Below are positions 1-7,946 of a stretch of 64,000 nucleotides of DNA, in pieces (within the stretch, counting starts at the first letter, position 1; each line of letters starts with the position of its first letter). The stretch comes from Candidatus Zixiibacteriota bacterium. GTDB lineage: Bacteria; Zixibacteria; MSB-5A5; GN15; JACZUZ01. Location of the stretch: the NCBI GenBank assembly GCA_024280775.1, contig JAJRPM010000014.1, positions 1-64,000 on the forward strand, in the 5' to 3' direction. Under the pieces are notes generated by a model, which was not told where the DNA came from, made no database searches, and was given only the letters and a program-made list of their open reading frames with translations. The position numbers and the translations under genes were made by a program.

Positions 1-186
1 CTATTGTTCGTCTGAAACAGCTCTACAAGAGCGCATTTCGGCTAATAACACGCACACTACTCCCGATGCATTACACACAAAGGAATCCGGAAACAATCCA
101 GTGTACATAGCCCAGAAAATAGAACTTCTTCAACAAGCCCGCAGGCGGGTACCCAGGCAAGTTGGATGCTTATTAACTCGGTCGTC

Positions 187-414
187 TTACTGACGCAATT
201 CGGAGCGGAGTTTTTTTGTCTCTTCGGGTGAGAGTTTCTTGACGGTAACACCTCGACGATCGGTAATCGCCTGGTAGGCGGCGCATTTTTCGCAACCGAC
301 TGGTTCATGTCTTAGGCGGGGGAGGATTTTCTTGCGCAGGAGATAGGCTACCGCCAATAGAATTGCGGCCCATACCAGTATGTCTTGCCAGCCGATTGAT
401 TGTAGTTCGTTCAT
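187..414 (-). CDS. small FeoB-associated Cys-containing membrane protein
   Basis: A 75-residue protein with one N-terminal membrane helix (about residues 10-26), a basic stretch RKKILPRLRH, then a GCEKCAAY motif and a charged tail. It is the last gene of the fur-feoA-feoB operon, 27 bases after feoB. Small single-helix proteins with a Cys pair are often encoded behind feoB (the FeoB-associated Cys-rich group) and are thought to assist ferrous iron transport. The assignment rests on position, size, helix and CxxC; I see no enzymatic motif. The 186 bases to the left edge show no gene. Confidence 0.7.
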   Translation of the reverse strand: MNELQSIGWQDILVWAAILLAVAYLLRKKILPRLRHEPVGCEKCAAYQAITDRRGVTVKKLSPEETKKLRSELRQ

Positions 415-441
415 TATATTCTCTTTCAGAGTCTCCGCTAA

Positions 442-2691
442 CTAGAAACCTAGCGCCTGCACAAGGTTATACGCGCCCCAGCTCGCTAAGTATGCCAGAG
501 TCGTCATATAAGTGAAAACAAAAGCCGGCCAGAACCAAGAATTGGTCTCACGCTGGATAACCGCCAGCGTCGAGCCGCATTGCGCGCAAAGCGCGAAGAA
601 CACCATCAGAGAAATAGCAACCGCCACATTAAAAACCGGCTGGCCGGCAAGCTCGCCATCGTCCCAGGTAGCCTCACGAAGCTTGGCGACCAACGAACCG
701 GAGGTTTCATCCTGCCCTTTGCCTAGATTATAGATTGTCCCTAGTGTGGCAATCACTACCTCGCGCGCCGGAAATGCCGAGAGCGCCGCTATAGTGATTT
801 TCCAATCCCAGCCTAGCGGTCTGAAAACCGGTTCGAGAGTATGCCCCATACGTCCAATATAACTCTGGCGTAGATTCTCTCCAGCTAATTGATTTGAAAG
901 GACTTGTATCAGCGAATCACTATTGTTCACAGAATTCAGGCTCGCGGCGCTTTGTTGTTCGATTTGCGCTACCTGCGTGTCATAGGCGCTTTGCAATTCC
1001 GGTGAGCGAGGATAGTAACTCAACGCCCAAACGACAATTGTGACTGCAAAAATCACTGTTCCAGCGCGCTTCAAGAAGGCGCTGGCGCTGATCGAAACTC
1101 TAATCCATATGCCCTTGAGAGTCGGAGCTTTGAATGTAGGCAACTCCATCACAAATGATTCGGATTCGCCTTTGAGAGCAGTAGCTTTCAACGTCAGTGA
1201 AACAATCACCGCCACTACCATTCCGAGAGCATATAGTCCGACTAGTGTAAGGCCCTGCGAGTTGAAGATTCCGAAGTAACTCTGGAACGGGATGAAAGCG
1301 CTAACTAGCACCGCATAAATGGGCAATCTAGCGCTGCAGGACATCAAAGGCGCCACTAGTATTGTCAGCAGTCTTTGGCGACGACTTTCGATTACGCGAG
1401 TGGCCATGATTCCGGGAATCGCGCAGGCGAATGATGAGAGCATCGGCACAAATGATTTGCCGGAGAGTCCGCACCAACGGAAAAGACGGTCGACGATGAA
1501 CGAAGCGCGCGGCAAATAGCCGGAGTCTTCCAACAAACCAAGAAAGAAAAACAGGATTATAATTTGCGGTAAGAAAATTATGACAGAACCTACACCACCG
1601 ATAACTCCATCGACGATTAGAGAACGCAAAGCGCCCTCCGGTATCATCGAGCCAATGAATGCGCCGACTGCGGAGGTTCCCGAGTCGATTAGATTCATCA
1701 ATGGCTCAGCCCAAGTGAAAATTGACTGGAAAACTATCACCATTATCCCAAGAAGAATCAACGGCCCCCAAAATCTGTGCAAGACAATGGAATCAATCTT
1801 GTCTGTTCCGCTGACTCTTTTTTTGCCGGTGTGACTGATTACTTTTTCGGCAATCTCCGACATGGTTTTCGCCAGCGGATAGGCCTCGGCAAAGGGCAGG
1901 CCACGATATTCCTTGGCTAAATGGCCGCGCAGTTTTTCGAGTTTCTCACTAGCGTGGTCCTGATTGATACGCAGGAATCTTCCTTCAGCCGGACCACGAC
2001 GGTCGAACAGAGCGCGGATAAGTTCGGGACGCGACATGCTGGCGGTTTGATTTACGTTGTTTGAGATACCGTATTCTTTTAGAAAAGATTCGACATCGGT
2101 ATTGAATCTATGTAATGATTTTGCCGGAGGAATCTGGGTATGATTAGCAATGAGTTCTTTGAGACGATCAAGACCGCGTCCCTTGTGAGCGACGGCGCTG
2201 ATTACCGGTAGCCCGATAATCTCTGAGAGCTTGTTTTCGTTAACACGAATACTGCGCCTTTCGGCGATATCGATTTGGTTCAACACTACCACCGTAGGGA
2301 TTCCCGCCTCGGCAATTTGCGCCAAGAGGTATAAGCCCCGGTCGAGATTTGAAGCATCCAACACAACCAAAACCAAGTCAAGAGCGCTACCGGGGTCACC
2401 GTCTTGGCTCTTATCCCTATCGAGAGAGCCAATTAGAGTTTGGACTGCTACGTATTCATCAGGTGACATCGCCGAGAGCGAATAGCTACCGGGAACATCG
2501 ATGATGGAATATTCGGTATCAGGGTTTTCGCTAAGAGAAAAATTTCCAGTATGCGCCGAAACTGTCACACCGGGATAATTGGCGACCTTCTGTCGAAGAC
2601 CGGTCAGGTAATTGAAAATTGTGGATTTGCCGGAATTGGGATTTCCGCAGAGAGCTATTCGGATAACGCGGGATGTGACCTCAGCGCTCAT
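442..2691 (-). CDS. feoB: ferrous iron transporter FeoB
   Basis: Inner-membrane Fe(II) transporter with a cytoplasmic G-protein domain. The G1 loop GNPNSGKS is at residues 16-23, the switch Thr sits in GVTV near 41-44, G3 DVPG is at 65-68, G4 NQID near 138-141 and a G5-like SAVAHKG near 165. A helical spacer (to about 270) precedes the polytopic membrane part (about 305-749), which includes two Gate-type segments with conserved Cys and Pro, such as SFACAIPGIMATR. The 749-residue length is normal for the family. It starts at ATG and lies 46 bases behind feoA in the same operon, so expression is probably iron-controlled by the Fur-family protein at the head of the operon. Confidence 0.97.
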   Translation of the reverse strand: MSAEVTSRVIRIALCGNPNSGKSTIFNYLTGLRQKVANYPGVTVSAHTGNFSLSENPDTEYSIIDVPGSYSLSAMSPDEYVAVQTLIGSLDRDKSQDGDPGSALDLVLVVLDASNLDRGLYLLAQIAEAGIPTVVVLNQIDIAERRSIRVNENKLSEIIGLPVISAVAHKGRGLDRLKELIANHTQIPPAKSLHRFNTDVESFLKEYGISNNVNQTASMSRPELIRALFDRRGPAEGRFLRINQDHASEKLEKLRGHLAKEYRGLPFAEAYPLAKTMSEIAEKVISHTGKKRVSGTDKIDSIVLHRFWGPLILLGIMVIVFQSIFTWAEPLMNLIDSGTSAVGAFIGSMIPEGALRSLIVDGVIGGVGSVIIFLPQIIILFFFLGLLEDSGYLPRASFIVDRLFRWCGLSGKSFVPMLSSFACAIPGIMATRVIESRRQRLLTILVAPLMSCSARLPIYAVLVSAFIPFQSYFGIFNSQGLTLVGLYALGMVVAVIVSLTLKATALKGESESFVMELPTFKAPTLKGIWIRVSISASAFLKRAGTVIFAVTIVVWALSYYPRSPELQSAYDTQVAQIEQQSAASLNSVNNSDSLIQVLSNQLAGENLRQSYIGRMGHTLEPVFRPLGWDWKITIAALSAFPAREVVIATLGTIYNLGKGQDETSGSLVAKLREATWDDGELAGQPVFNVAVAISLMVFFALCAQCGSTLAVIQRETNSWFWPAFVFTYMTTLAYLASWGAYNLVQALGF

Positions 2692-2737
2692 GATGCTACA
2701 TTCATGTATCTAGTTAGTGATGTTCGGAAGTTCGTTT

Positions 2738-2962
2738 CTAAACATCTTCAACATAAACGAGATCAGCTTCGCTTTCGCGAAGTGAGAGGCATGCTTCGCC
2801 GACAGCATATTCGATTGGATCAGAAAACGGCGCGCGACGCACCATCGAAATTGAACGCCCCGGGTAAACACCCATCTCAACCAAACGACGCCCAACATTG
2901 CTTTCTTCAATGGAGACAACTCTAACTGTTTGTCCCTGCTCTACATTGCTCAACTTTGTCAT
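2738..2962 (-). CDS. feoA: FeoA family protein
   Basis: A 74-residue SH3-like FeoA protein, the small cytoplasmic partner of FeoB. The family pattern is visible: an initial hydrophilic strand, then SNVGRRLVEMGVYPGRSISMVRRAPFSDP and a closing strand VGEACLSLRESEADLVYVE (the typical R-L-x-x-M-G-x-x-P-G core followed by the L-R-x-x-E-A element). It lies between the Fur-family regulator and feoB on the same strand, 81 bases after the regulator. FeoA proteins are thought to modulate FeoB GTPase or transport activity. Confidence 0.93.
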   Translation of the reverse strand: MTKLSNVEQGQTVRVVSIEESNVGRRLVEMGVYPGRSISMVRRAPFSDPIEYAVGEACLSLRESEADLVYVEDV

Positions 2963-3043
2963 ATCCTGGAGCCCCTCGTAAAGTACTATTGTCTTTTTCT
3001 TACGCTGCCACTATCTGCTTCGTAGTGACACTCACAGCGAGTC

Positions 3044-3544
3044 TTACATTCCACCAGCGCCACTAATGTCGATGACATTGTCACCTGCGCTTGACTTCCC
3101 TTTAGCGCTAGTATCAGTGACATCACCGCTTGCTTCACGCTGTTGGCGACACTTCAAACATATACCTACTACCTCAATACGATACTCTTCTGGCAAGAGC
3201 CCGGATTCATCCGCCCTGTCTTGTAAGAGACGGGTGATTTCACTAGAGAAAAATTCTTCTGTAGAGCCACATTTTTGACAAACCAAATGCCCATGCGGCG
3301 TGGCAGTAACTCTGTCGTAGCGCACTACTCCATCGCCGAAATACTTCTTCTCACCCAACCCGACTTCACAAATCAGCTTGAGTGTACGCCAAACTGTGGT
3401 GTAGGCAATGGCCGGGTCCATCGAGATTACTCTCTCGTGAAGTTCCTCAACGGTCATATGCGGCTCAGACTCAAAAAAGGCCCGGAAGATAGTCTCCCGC
3501 TGGGAGGTCATTTTCAGGCCTTTGGTCTTCAGAAAGTTTCTCAT
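3044..3544 (-). CDS. Fur-family metal-dependent transcriptional regulator
   Basis: A Fur/PerR/Zur-type repressor. Seen in the sequence: an N-terminal winged helix with SQRETIFRAFFES and the recognition-helix segment AYTTVWRTLKLI, a HGHLVCQKCG segment combining metal-site His with the first Cys pair, and a second pair CLKC giving the structural zinc site. A low-complexity tail (TSAKGKSSAGDNV) follows. I prefer the ATG at 3544 (166 aa). The frame stays open to a TTG at 3598, but that codon lies inside the palindromic operator and only about 15 bases from the predicted transcription start. As first gene of the feo operon it most likely controls ferrous iron uptake and itself. Metal specificity (Fe, Zn, Mn or peroxide) cannot be read from the sequence. 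Confidence 0.92.
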   Translation of the reverse strand: MRNFLKTKGLKMTSQRETIFRAFFESEPHMTVEELHERVISMDPAIAYTTVWRTLKLICEVGLGEKKYFGDGVVRYDRVTATPHGHLVCQKCGSTEEFFSSEITRLLQDRADESGLLPEEYRIEVVGICLKCRQQREASGDVTDTSAKGKSSAGDNVIDISGAGGM

Positions 3545-3593
3545 ATCACTACCTACATCCCATCCAACTTCGCTTGCATCCCCGAAAGCTAAT

Positions 3594-3647
3594 TGCAATC
3601 GGATTGCAGCTACATCGTAATTCTAACTCTTTTGTCGGAAATGTCAA
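3594..3647 (-). promoter_or_regulatory. sigma70-type promoter with Fur-type 7-1-7 operator for the fur-feo operon
   Basis: On the minus strand, a perfect -35 TTGACA (3642-3647), a 16-base spacer and a -10 TAGAAT (3620-3625) predict transcription from about 3612. Immediately downstream is the perfect 15-base palindrome TGCAATC-G-GATTGCA (3594-3608). Its 7-1-7 layout and TGnAATn/nATTnCA skeleton resemble Fur-family boxes. It is placed where a bound repressor would block initiation or early elongation. Confidence 0.72.
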
Positions 3648-3760
3648 GCGTATAATTAGAGAAAACTCTAAAAAATGTACCAAATCGGATAGTATTTGTA
3701 TCTGCTTGTAAGACAACACTATAATGACGGAACCCTCGACTGAGATTTCCAAAATCCCAC

Positions 3761-3784
3761 AAAAAAGGCGGGGATTTCCCCGCC
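3761..3784 (-). terminator. intrinsic terminator downstream of the YceI-like gene
   Basis: Perfect 7-bp GC stem GGCGGGG (3767-3773) / CCCCGCC (3778-3784) with an ATTT loop. On the minus strand the stem is followed directly by six T (3761-3766). It lies about 165 bases past the stop of the YceI-family gene, beyond the palindromic repeat, and just before the fur promoter. Confidence 0.85.
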
Positions 3785-3815
3785 TCATGACTGCGCTTTG
3801 CCCCACGGCCCTAAA

Positions 3816-3921
3816 GTCATTGCGAGCGAAGCGCGGCAATCTCGTGGATTCGTAGATTTGCCTTGGTATTGACTGGATTGCCGCGTCGTCAGGAGCTTTG
3901 CTCCTGACTCCTCGCAATGAC
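3816..3921. repeat. nested palindromic intergenic repeat (REP/MITE-like)
   Basis: Outer arms GTCATTGCGAG (3816-3826) and CTCGCAATGAC (3911-3921) are perfect 11-bp inverted repeats. Inside are CGCGGCAATC (3832-3841) / GATTGCCGCG (3876-3885) and a third hairpin GTCAGGAGC-TTT-GCTCCTGAC (3888-3908). The sequence type (CATTGCGAG...GCAATCT) is familiar from dispersed palindromic elements in many environmental bacterial genomes. It carries no gene and sits between the YceI gene and its terminator. Confidence 0.8.
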
Positions 3922-3950
3922 TTTGTTAGCGAAGAGGCCGAAGCGCCTAT

Positions 3951-4565
3951 TTACTTAGCGGCCTCTTCGGACTTCTTGGGTTTGGCTTTGGTGGCCTCGA
4001 ATTCGAGAATGAGCTTGACGTCATTTCCAAGAGCCAGTCCTCCACCTTCGAGGATACTTGACCAGGAGACATTGAAATTCTGCCGGTCGATGGTAGTAGC
4101 CGCTGAGAACCCTGCGCGGGTGTTACCCCAGGGATCATTGACTACACCACGAAACTCGCAATCGAAAGTTACGGATCTAGTGACATTCTTGATGGTTAGG
4201 TCTCCGGTGAGTTTGAATTTGCCATCTTTGACGTCGCTGACCTTGGTTGACTTGAAAGACATGGTTGGATATTTCTCAGCATCGAAGAACTCCGCTGAAC
4301 GTAGATGCTCATCACGGTCTTCATTGTCGGTGTCCACCGAGGCGATTTGCGCGATAATCTCGACTTTTCCTTTTGAGATATCTTTGCCGTCAAAATCTAT
4401 TGAACCTGTGAAGTCTGTAAAACGTCCTTTGGCTTTGCTAATCACCAAATGCGAAACTTCAAAAGTTAACGTCGAGTGAGCTACATCGATATTCCATTTG
4501 TCAGCTTTTCCGGGTGTAGCCATTATCATCAGCGCGGAGACTGCTATTAGGAGTGTCTTTTTCAT
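3951..4565 (-). CDS. YceI-family exported lipocalin-like protein
   Basis: A 204-residue protein with a clear signal peptide (MKKTLLIAVSALMIMATPGKA) and then the YceI fold from start to end: WNIDVAHSTLTFEVSHLVISKAKGRF, GSIDFDGKD, the DEHLRSAEFFDAEKYPTMSFKST core and GDLTIKNVTRSVTFDCEF. The family forms an extended beta barrel that binds polyisoprenoids or related amphiphiles in the periplasm. The physiological role here is unknown. An alanine/lysine-rich tail (KAKPKKSEEAAK) follows the domain. It starts at ATG and appears to be a single transcription unit closed by the terminator at 3761-3784. Confidence 0.93.
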   Translation of the reverse strand: MKKTLLIAVSALMIMATPGKADKWNIDVAHSTLTFEVSHLVISKAKGRFTDFTGSIDFDGKDISKGKVEIIAQIASVDTDNEDRDEHLRSAEFFDAEKYPTMSFKSTKVSDVKDGKFKLTGDLTIKNVTRSVTFDCEFRGVVNDPWGNTRAGFSAATTIDRQNFNVSWSSILEGGGLALGNDVKLILEFEATKAKPKKSEEAAK

Positions 4566-4664
4566 TCTCTTGTGCTTCCCTTTTTGTGTATATGTGGACT
4601 TGTTGTCGATTGCTTATACAAACTCGTTGCTTGCTGGATGAACCTGTGTTGTTCAAGAGATAAT

Positions 4665-4688
4665 GGCAGAACCGCTTCGGGTTCTGCC
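4665..4688. other. perfect hairpin in the spacer upstream of the YceI gene
   Basis: GGCAGAACC (4665-4673) / GGTTCTGCC (4680-4688), 9 bp with a 6-base loop and no T run on either side. It lies between the M6 protease terminator and the YceI start, so it could be a second termination or mRNA-stability element. It resembles the stem of the terminator at 13618-13648 (GGCTGAACC/GGTTCAGCC). Confidence 0.5.
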
Positions 4689-4756
4689 CTACTATTCTGC
4701 TCTACTGTTCTGTCGCGCTAAGTATAGAGGTCAACGCGGTTCTATGCAAATGCAAG

Positions 4757-4787
4757 AACGCCCCGACAGAGTTCCGGTCGGGGCGTT
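4757..4787 (-). terminator. hairpin terminator of the M6 protease gene
   Basis: AACGCCCCGAC (4757-4767) / GTCGGGGCGTT (4777-4787), a perfect 11-bp stem with a 9-base loop, 45 bases past the protease stop on the minus strand. The tail is only moderately T-rich (TTCTTGCATTT), so termination efficiency is uncertain. Confidence 0.7.
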
Positions 4788-4831
4788 TGATTGCCTACAG
4801 TCTGCTGAATTAACAACGCATCGCAACTGGG

Positions 4832-7732
4832 TTATTTGAGCATGACCATCTTGCGGGTCTGGGATAGTGAGCCGCGCTTTAGACGGTAGAAGTAGATTCC
4901 ACTGGCGACCTTGCCACCGGAGTCTGAGGTTCCGTTCCACTCTACACTATACTCACCGGGGATTTCCTGGCGGTTAACCAGTGAGCGCACTTGCTGTCCT
5001 AGTACATTGAAAATCGACAATTCGGTTTGCAGGCCTCGATCTTTTGCATCACCGGGGGTGATGGTGTAATTTATAGTCGTGGTGGGATTGAAGGGGTTCG
5101 GATAGTTCTGGTGTAACGCGAATGATTCTGGCAGGAATGGTTCGGCATTGCCGTCATTGACATCGGTTTGAAGGTTGCCAAAGAATTCGAATACTCTTGC
5201 AAGCATCTCTCTTCTCTGGGTCCGTAAGGTGTCAATATCTCTTTGAGAAATCGCTTCAAATGGAAAAGAGAAGAAGGCCAGCTTATAGGAGCCGGAGAAT
5301 GTAAGCGCATGGTAGGCGTCTGTTGGCGCTCCGAATCCTTGTAGCGCGGGTACGGCGCCATTTACTGGCGTCAACGCCCTTGCTGTTCCAATATTCCAAT
5401 TGGACGCGCCACCGTTCCCGAATGTTCGTAGCTCACTTATTCCGTCACCAATAGGTGACCCAACGACCCCACCCTGCCTGGATGAGTAGTATCTCCCATA
5501 ATCCACTGCATGTAAGTAAGTGGCGAGGAATACTGAATCCGAGGCGCCTAGTTGTTCAACGAGGTTCTGACCGGAGATAAGCAAGTTTCCACCGTTGTTT
5601 AGGTAACCCATGATAGCCAATTTTTGATCTGCTGTTGGGCCTGTGAGTGAATTGTCTCCGTATAACCAAATGACATTCTTATAGGGAATCATCTGAGCGC
5701 TGGAGATTGGGCCGCTGAAGGCTATTGAATGTGTGCGGTATGGGGCTCTGCGGTTAAGCATATCTCCGGCATAAAATTCAAGGTTCTCGCCTGCGGCATC
5801 GGCATTGACAATTAGAATTTCAGGAGCGCCAACATCGATTTGAAGCGGAAGTGTGATTACATTTAGCTCGTTGTCGGAATGGAACTCGAAGAAGATTGTA
5901 TCAATGCGCGGCGTGACGTTTTGCGCTACGGTGAATGCGAACGGTGAACCTGCATTTGTTGTAGTGGCTCCCCTTCCGGTTAATTGACCGATGAACACTG
6001 AATCAGTGGTGAAGCTTAAGTCTGCGCTGGTGGTCCGAACCTTTACATAGGTTGATGCGCCATTGGCCCAAAGGTTGTTCACGGTGAATGAGAATTCAAA
6101 TTGCTCACCGGCATCGACTGTTCCATCACCATTGCCACGATCGTTGAAGTCGGTACTAACCAGTTCCAGCAGTGGTCTTGAGTAGCTTCGGTCAAGGTTC
6201 GCGGTCATTGTCGGGCCGCTGGCCGAGATATTCCATACTGCCACTTCGGTTGTCTGGCCGATGACACTTGTATCACCGGTATTGGTTTTTGAATTGGTTG
6301 CTGTTAGATCGGTGAATTCGGCGCTTGTCGCTGAATAGGGATCACCGCCGTCACCCTGATTATTGGCTCCGAATGCCAGTTGGTCGAATCCATCGGCTTG
6401 TTCGAGAGCCACTAGATATCTGTTTTGATTCCAATTGCCCCATTTGCCACCGTTGCTGGGGTTTGCGGCTTCGTCGATGTGGTAGATTAGCAAACCTGAA
6501 CCCGGCAGATTCACATCAAAGCCAACTTTCTGACGATTCTCCACTAGAAAGTATTCTCCGGCCGGCATGTTCTGACCGTTGATTCTGTATATCGTAGGTG
6601 AGCTTTCAACTTGCGGGATTGATACATCGCGCAGATTACCGGTAATAGTTGTTGAGGCGGCAAAACGGAGAAACACCTTGCTCCATGCGTCATAGTGAGA
6701 AGGAGTTCTGGAGCTACCCAACCAGTTTCCTGAGGCCATCACCGACCAACGTCCGAGTCCTTCGGAGTTAGAAGGGCCTGATTCGTCGAAGTCATACAGG
6801 TCAGGCAAACCAAGGAAGTGTCCGTATTCGTGAACAAACACACCTATCGGGGAGATTGTACCGTTTATGTAACTTTCTTCCGGCTCCATTGAATACGCGG
6901 ATACAGAAACTCCATCGACATTCACTGCAGTTCTCAACTGCCATTTGTGCGAATGGATATCATTTAGACTGCCGTTGTTGCTGTCTTCAAAACCTGTTCC
7001 GGCGTGAACGATGAAAAGGCCATCCATCTTGAAGTCTTTCCCTTGACCGCCGGGGCCATAGGTGTCGAATTGTGCAAAGTCGTAGTCTGGGGCGGCGGCC
7101 AACACGGCATCTCGCGCTAAATCCTGGGCATTCAGTGCGAAGGGCTGTAGTCCCTGGCTTGAGCCGACATAGGTAGCATAGGTTTGAGGCATGCGATACC
7201 ATTCGGTGATCACACCCTGCACCACGAACTTCCCATAGGAGTTCTCGAGATAGTATTCTGTCATTGAACCGCTAGAGTTACGACCGTCGGTAGAGAATAG
7301 AACGCTATCAAACATGGCCGGTGTCGCAGAGACACGGCTTACGTAATTTCCTACAGCGGCATTGTAAGGGTTATCAGAGAAGTCTACCAAAATGACCAGG
7401 ACTTTGACTGTGTCAACAGCGGCCGCGCTTGATGAGCTCTTGAAGAGTCCATCATTGGCCGCTCCGTTTATCATCTGCATCATCGAAGGAGTGCGAAACG
7501 GATCTTTCTCCGGCGCATTGAGTCCATTTGCTTTGGCTGTGGCAATGACGCGTTGATAGTCGGCTAGTTTGCCTTCCTTTTGCAATTTGGCTTTGACAGT
7601 AGGATGCAGAGAAACTGCGTGTACTGGCAAATTGAGCATCGAGAGCGCAAACGCCAAAGCCAGTAGCTTCAGAAACTTGATTAGTTTCCTGCTAGCAGAG
7701 TTTTGGATTGTCGTAGTTGAGTTCATGTACAT
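4832..7732 (-). CDS. secreted M6-family (immune inhibitor A-like) metalloprotease with C-terminal sorting domain
   Basis: A 966-residue exported zinc protease. An N-terminal signal segment (LIKFLKLLALAFALSMLNLPVHA) is followed by an M6 catalytic domain with the zinc motif HEYGHFLGLPDLYD near residue 300 and the downstream GRWSVMASGNWLG Met-turn region. A middle region with beta-rich and GATase-like surface segments (LLISGQNLVEQLG) leads to a C-terminal FlgD-like/Por-type domain: NYPNPFNPTTTINYTI, FNVLGQQVRSLV and the end GKVASGIYFYRLKRG...MVMLK. In Bacteroidota such ends direct proteins through type IX secretion or to the surface. The closest companion is the S8 protease just upstream on the same strand (214-base gap), which ends in the same domain. 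Likely role: extracellular protein degradation or maturation. Confidence 0.92.
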   Translation of the reverse strand: MYMNSTTTIQNSASRKLIKFLKLLALAFALSMLNLPVHAVSLHPTVKAKLQKEGKLADYQRVIATAKANGLNAPEKDPFRTPSMMQMINGAANDGLFKSSSSAAAVDTVKVLVILVDFSDNPYNAAVGNYVSRVSATPAMFDSVLFSTDGRNSSGSMTEYYLENSYGKFVVQGVITEWYRMPQTYATYVGSSQGLQPFALNAQDLARDAVLAAAPDYDFAQFDTYGPGGQGKDFKMDGLFIVHAGTGFEDSNNGSLNDIHSHKWQLRTAVNVDGVSVSAYSMEPEESYINGTISPIGVFVHEYGHFLGLPDLYDFDESGPSNSEGLGRWSVMASGNWLGSSRTPSHYDAWSKVFLRFAASTTITGNLRDVSIPQVESSPTIYRINGQNMPAGEYFLVENRQKVGFDVNLPGSGLLIYHIDEAANPSNGGKWGNWNQNRYLVALEQADGFDQLAFGANNQGDGGDPYSATSAEFTDLTATNSKTNTGDTSVIGQTTEVAVWNISASGPTMTANLDRSYSRPLLELVSTDFNDRGNGDGTVDAGEQFEFSFTVNNLWANGASTYVKVRTTSADLSFTTDSVFIGQLTGRGATTTNAGSPFAFTVAQNVTPRIDTIFFEFHSDNELNVITLPLQIDVGAPEILIVNADAAGENLEFYAGDMLNRRAPYRTHSIAFSGPISSAQMIPYKNVIWLYGDNSLTGPTADQKLAIMGYLNNGGNLLISGQNLVEQLGASDSVFLATYLHAVDYGRYYSSRQGGVVGSPIGDGISELRTFGNGGASNWNIGTARALTPVNGAVPALQGFGAPTDAYHALTFSGSYKLAFFSFPFEAISQRDIDTLRTQRREMLARVFEFFGNLQTDVNDGNAEPFLPESFALHQNYPNPFNPTTTINYTITPGDAKDRGLQTELSIFNVLGQQVRSLVNRQEIPGEYSVEWNGTSDSGGKVASGIYFYRLKRGSLSQTRKMVMLK

Positions 7733-7946
7733 TCAGGTATTCTCTTTCCCAGTGTTTATAACTTGGAGGTGTTCGCTACGGTTCCCGCGAGGTTGAACTT
7801 AGATCTTGTGGCTCTCCGTTTCTTATACGAAATGGAGGCTAGCTCGATTAAAGTTTCAGCCTTGCTGAAATTCTGCTGTCCTACCGTGGCTTTTCCTCTT
7901 TGCATATTCTATATCTTCTCCAACACTAATTGTCTTGATAATTACT

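Noticed and set aside
138-149. CCCGC-AG-GCGGG as terminator of the feo operon
   Set aside because: Loop of only two bases, five-base stem and no clear T run; too weak to call.
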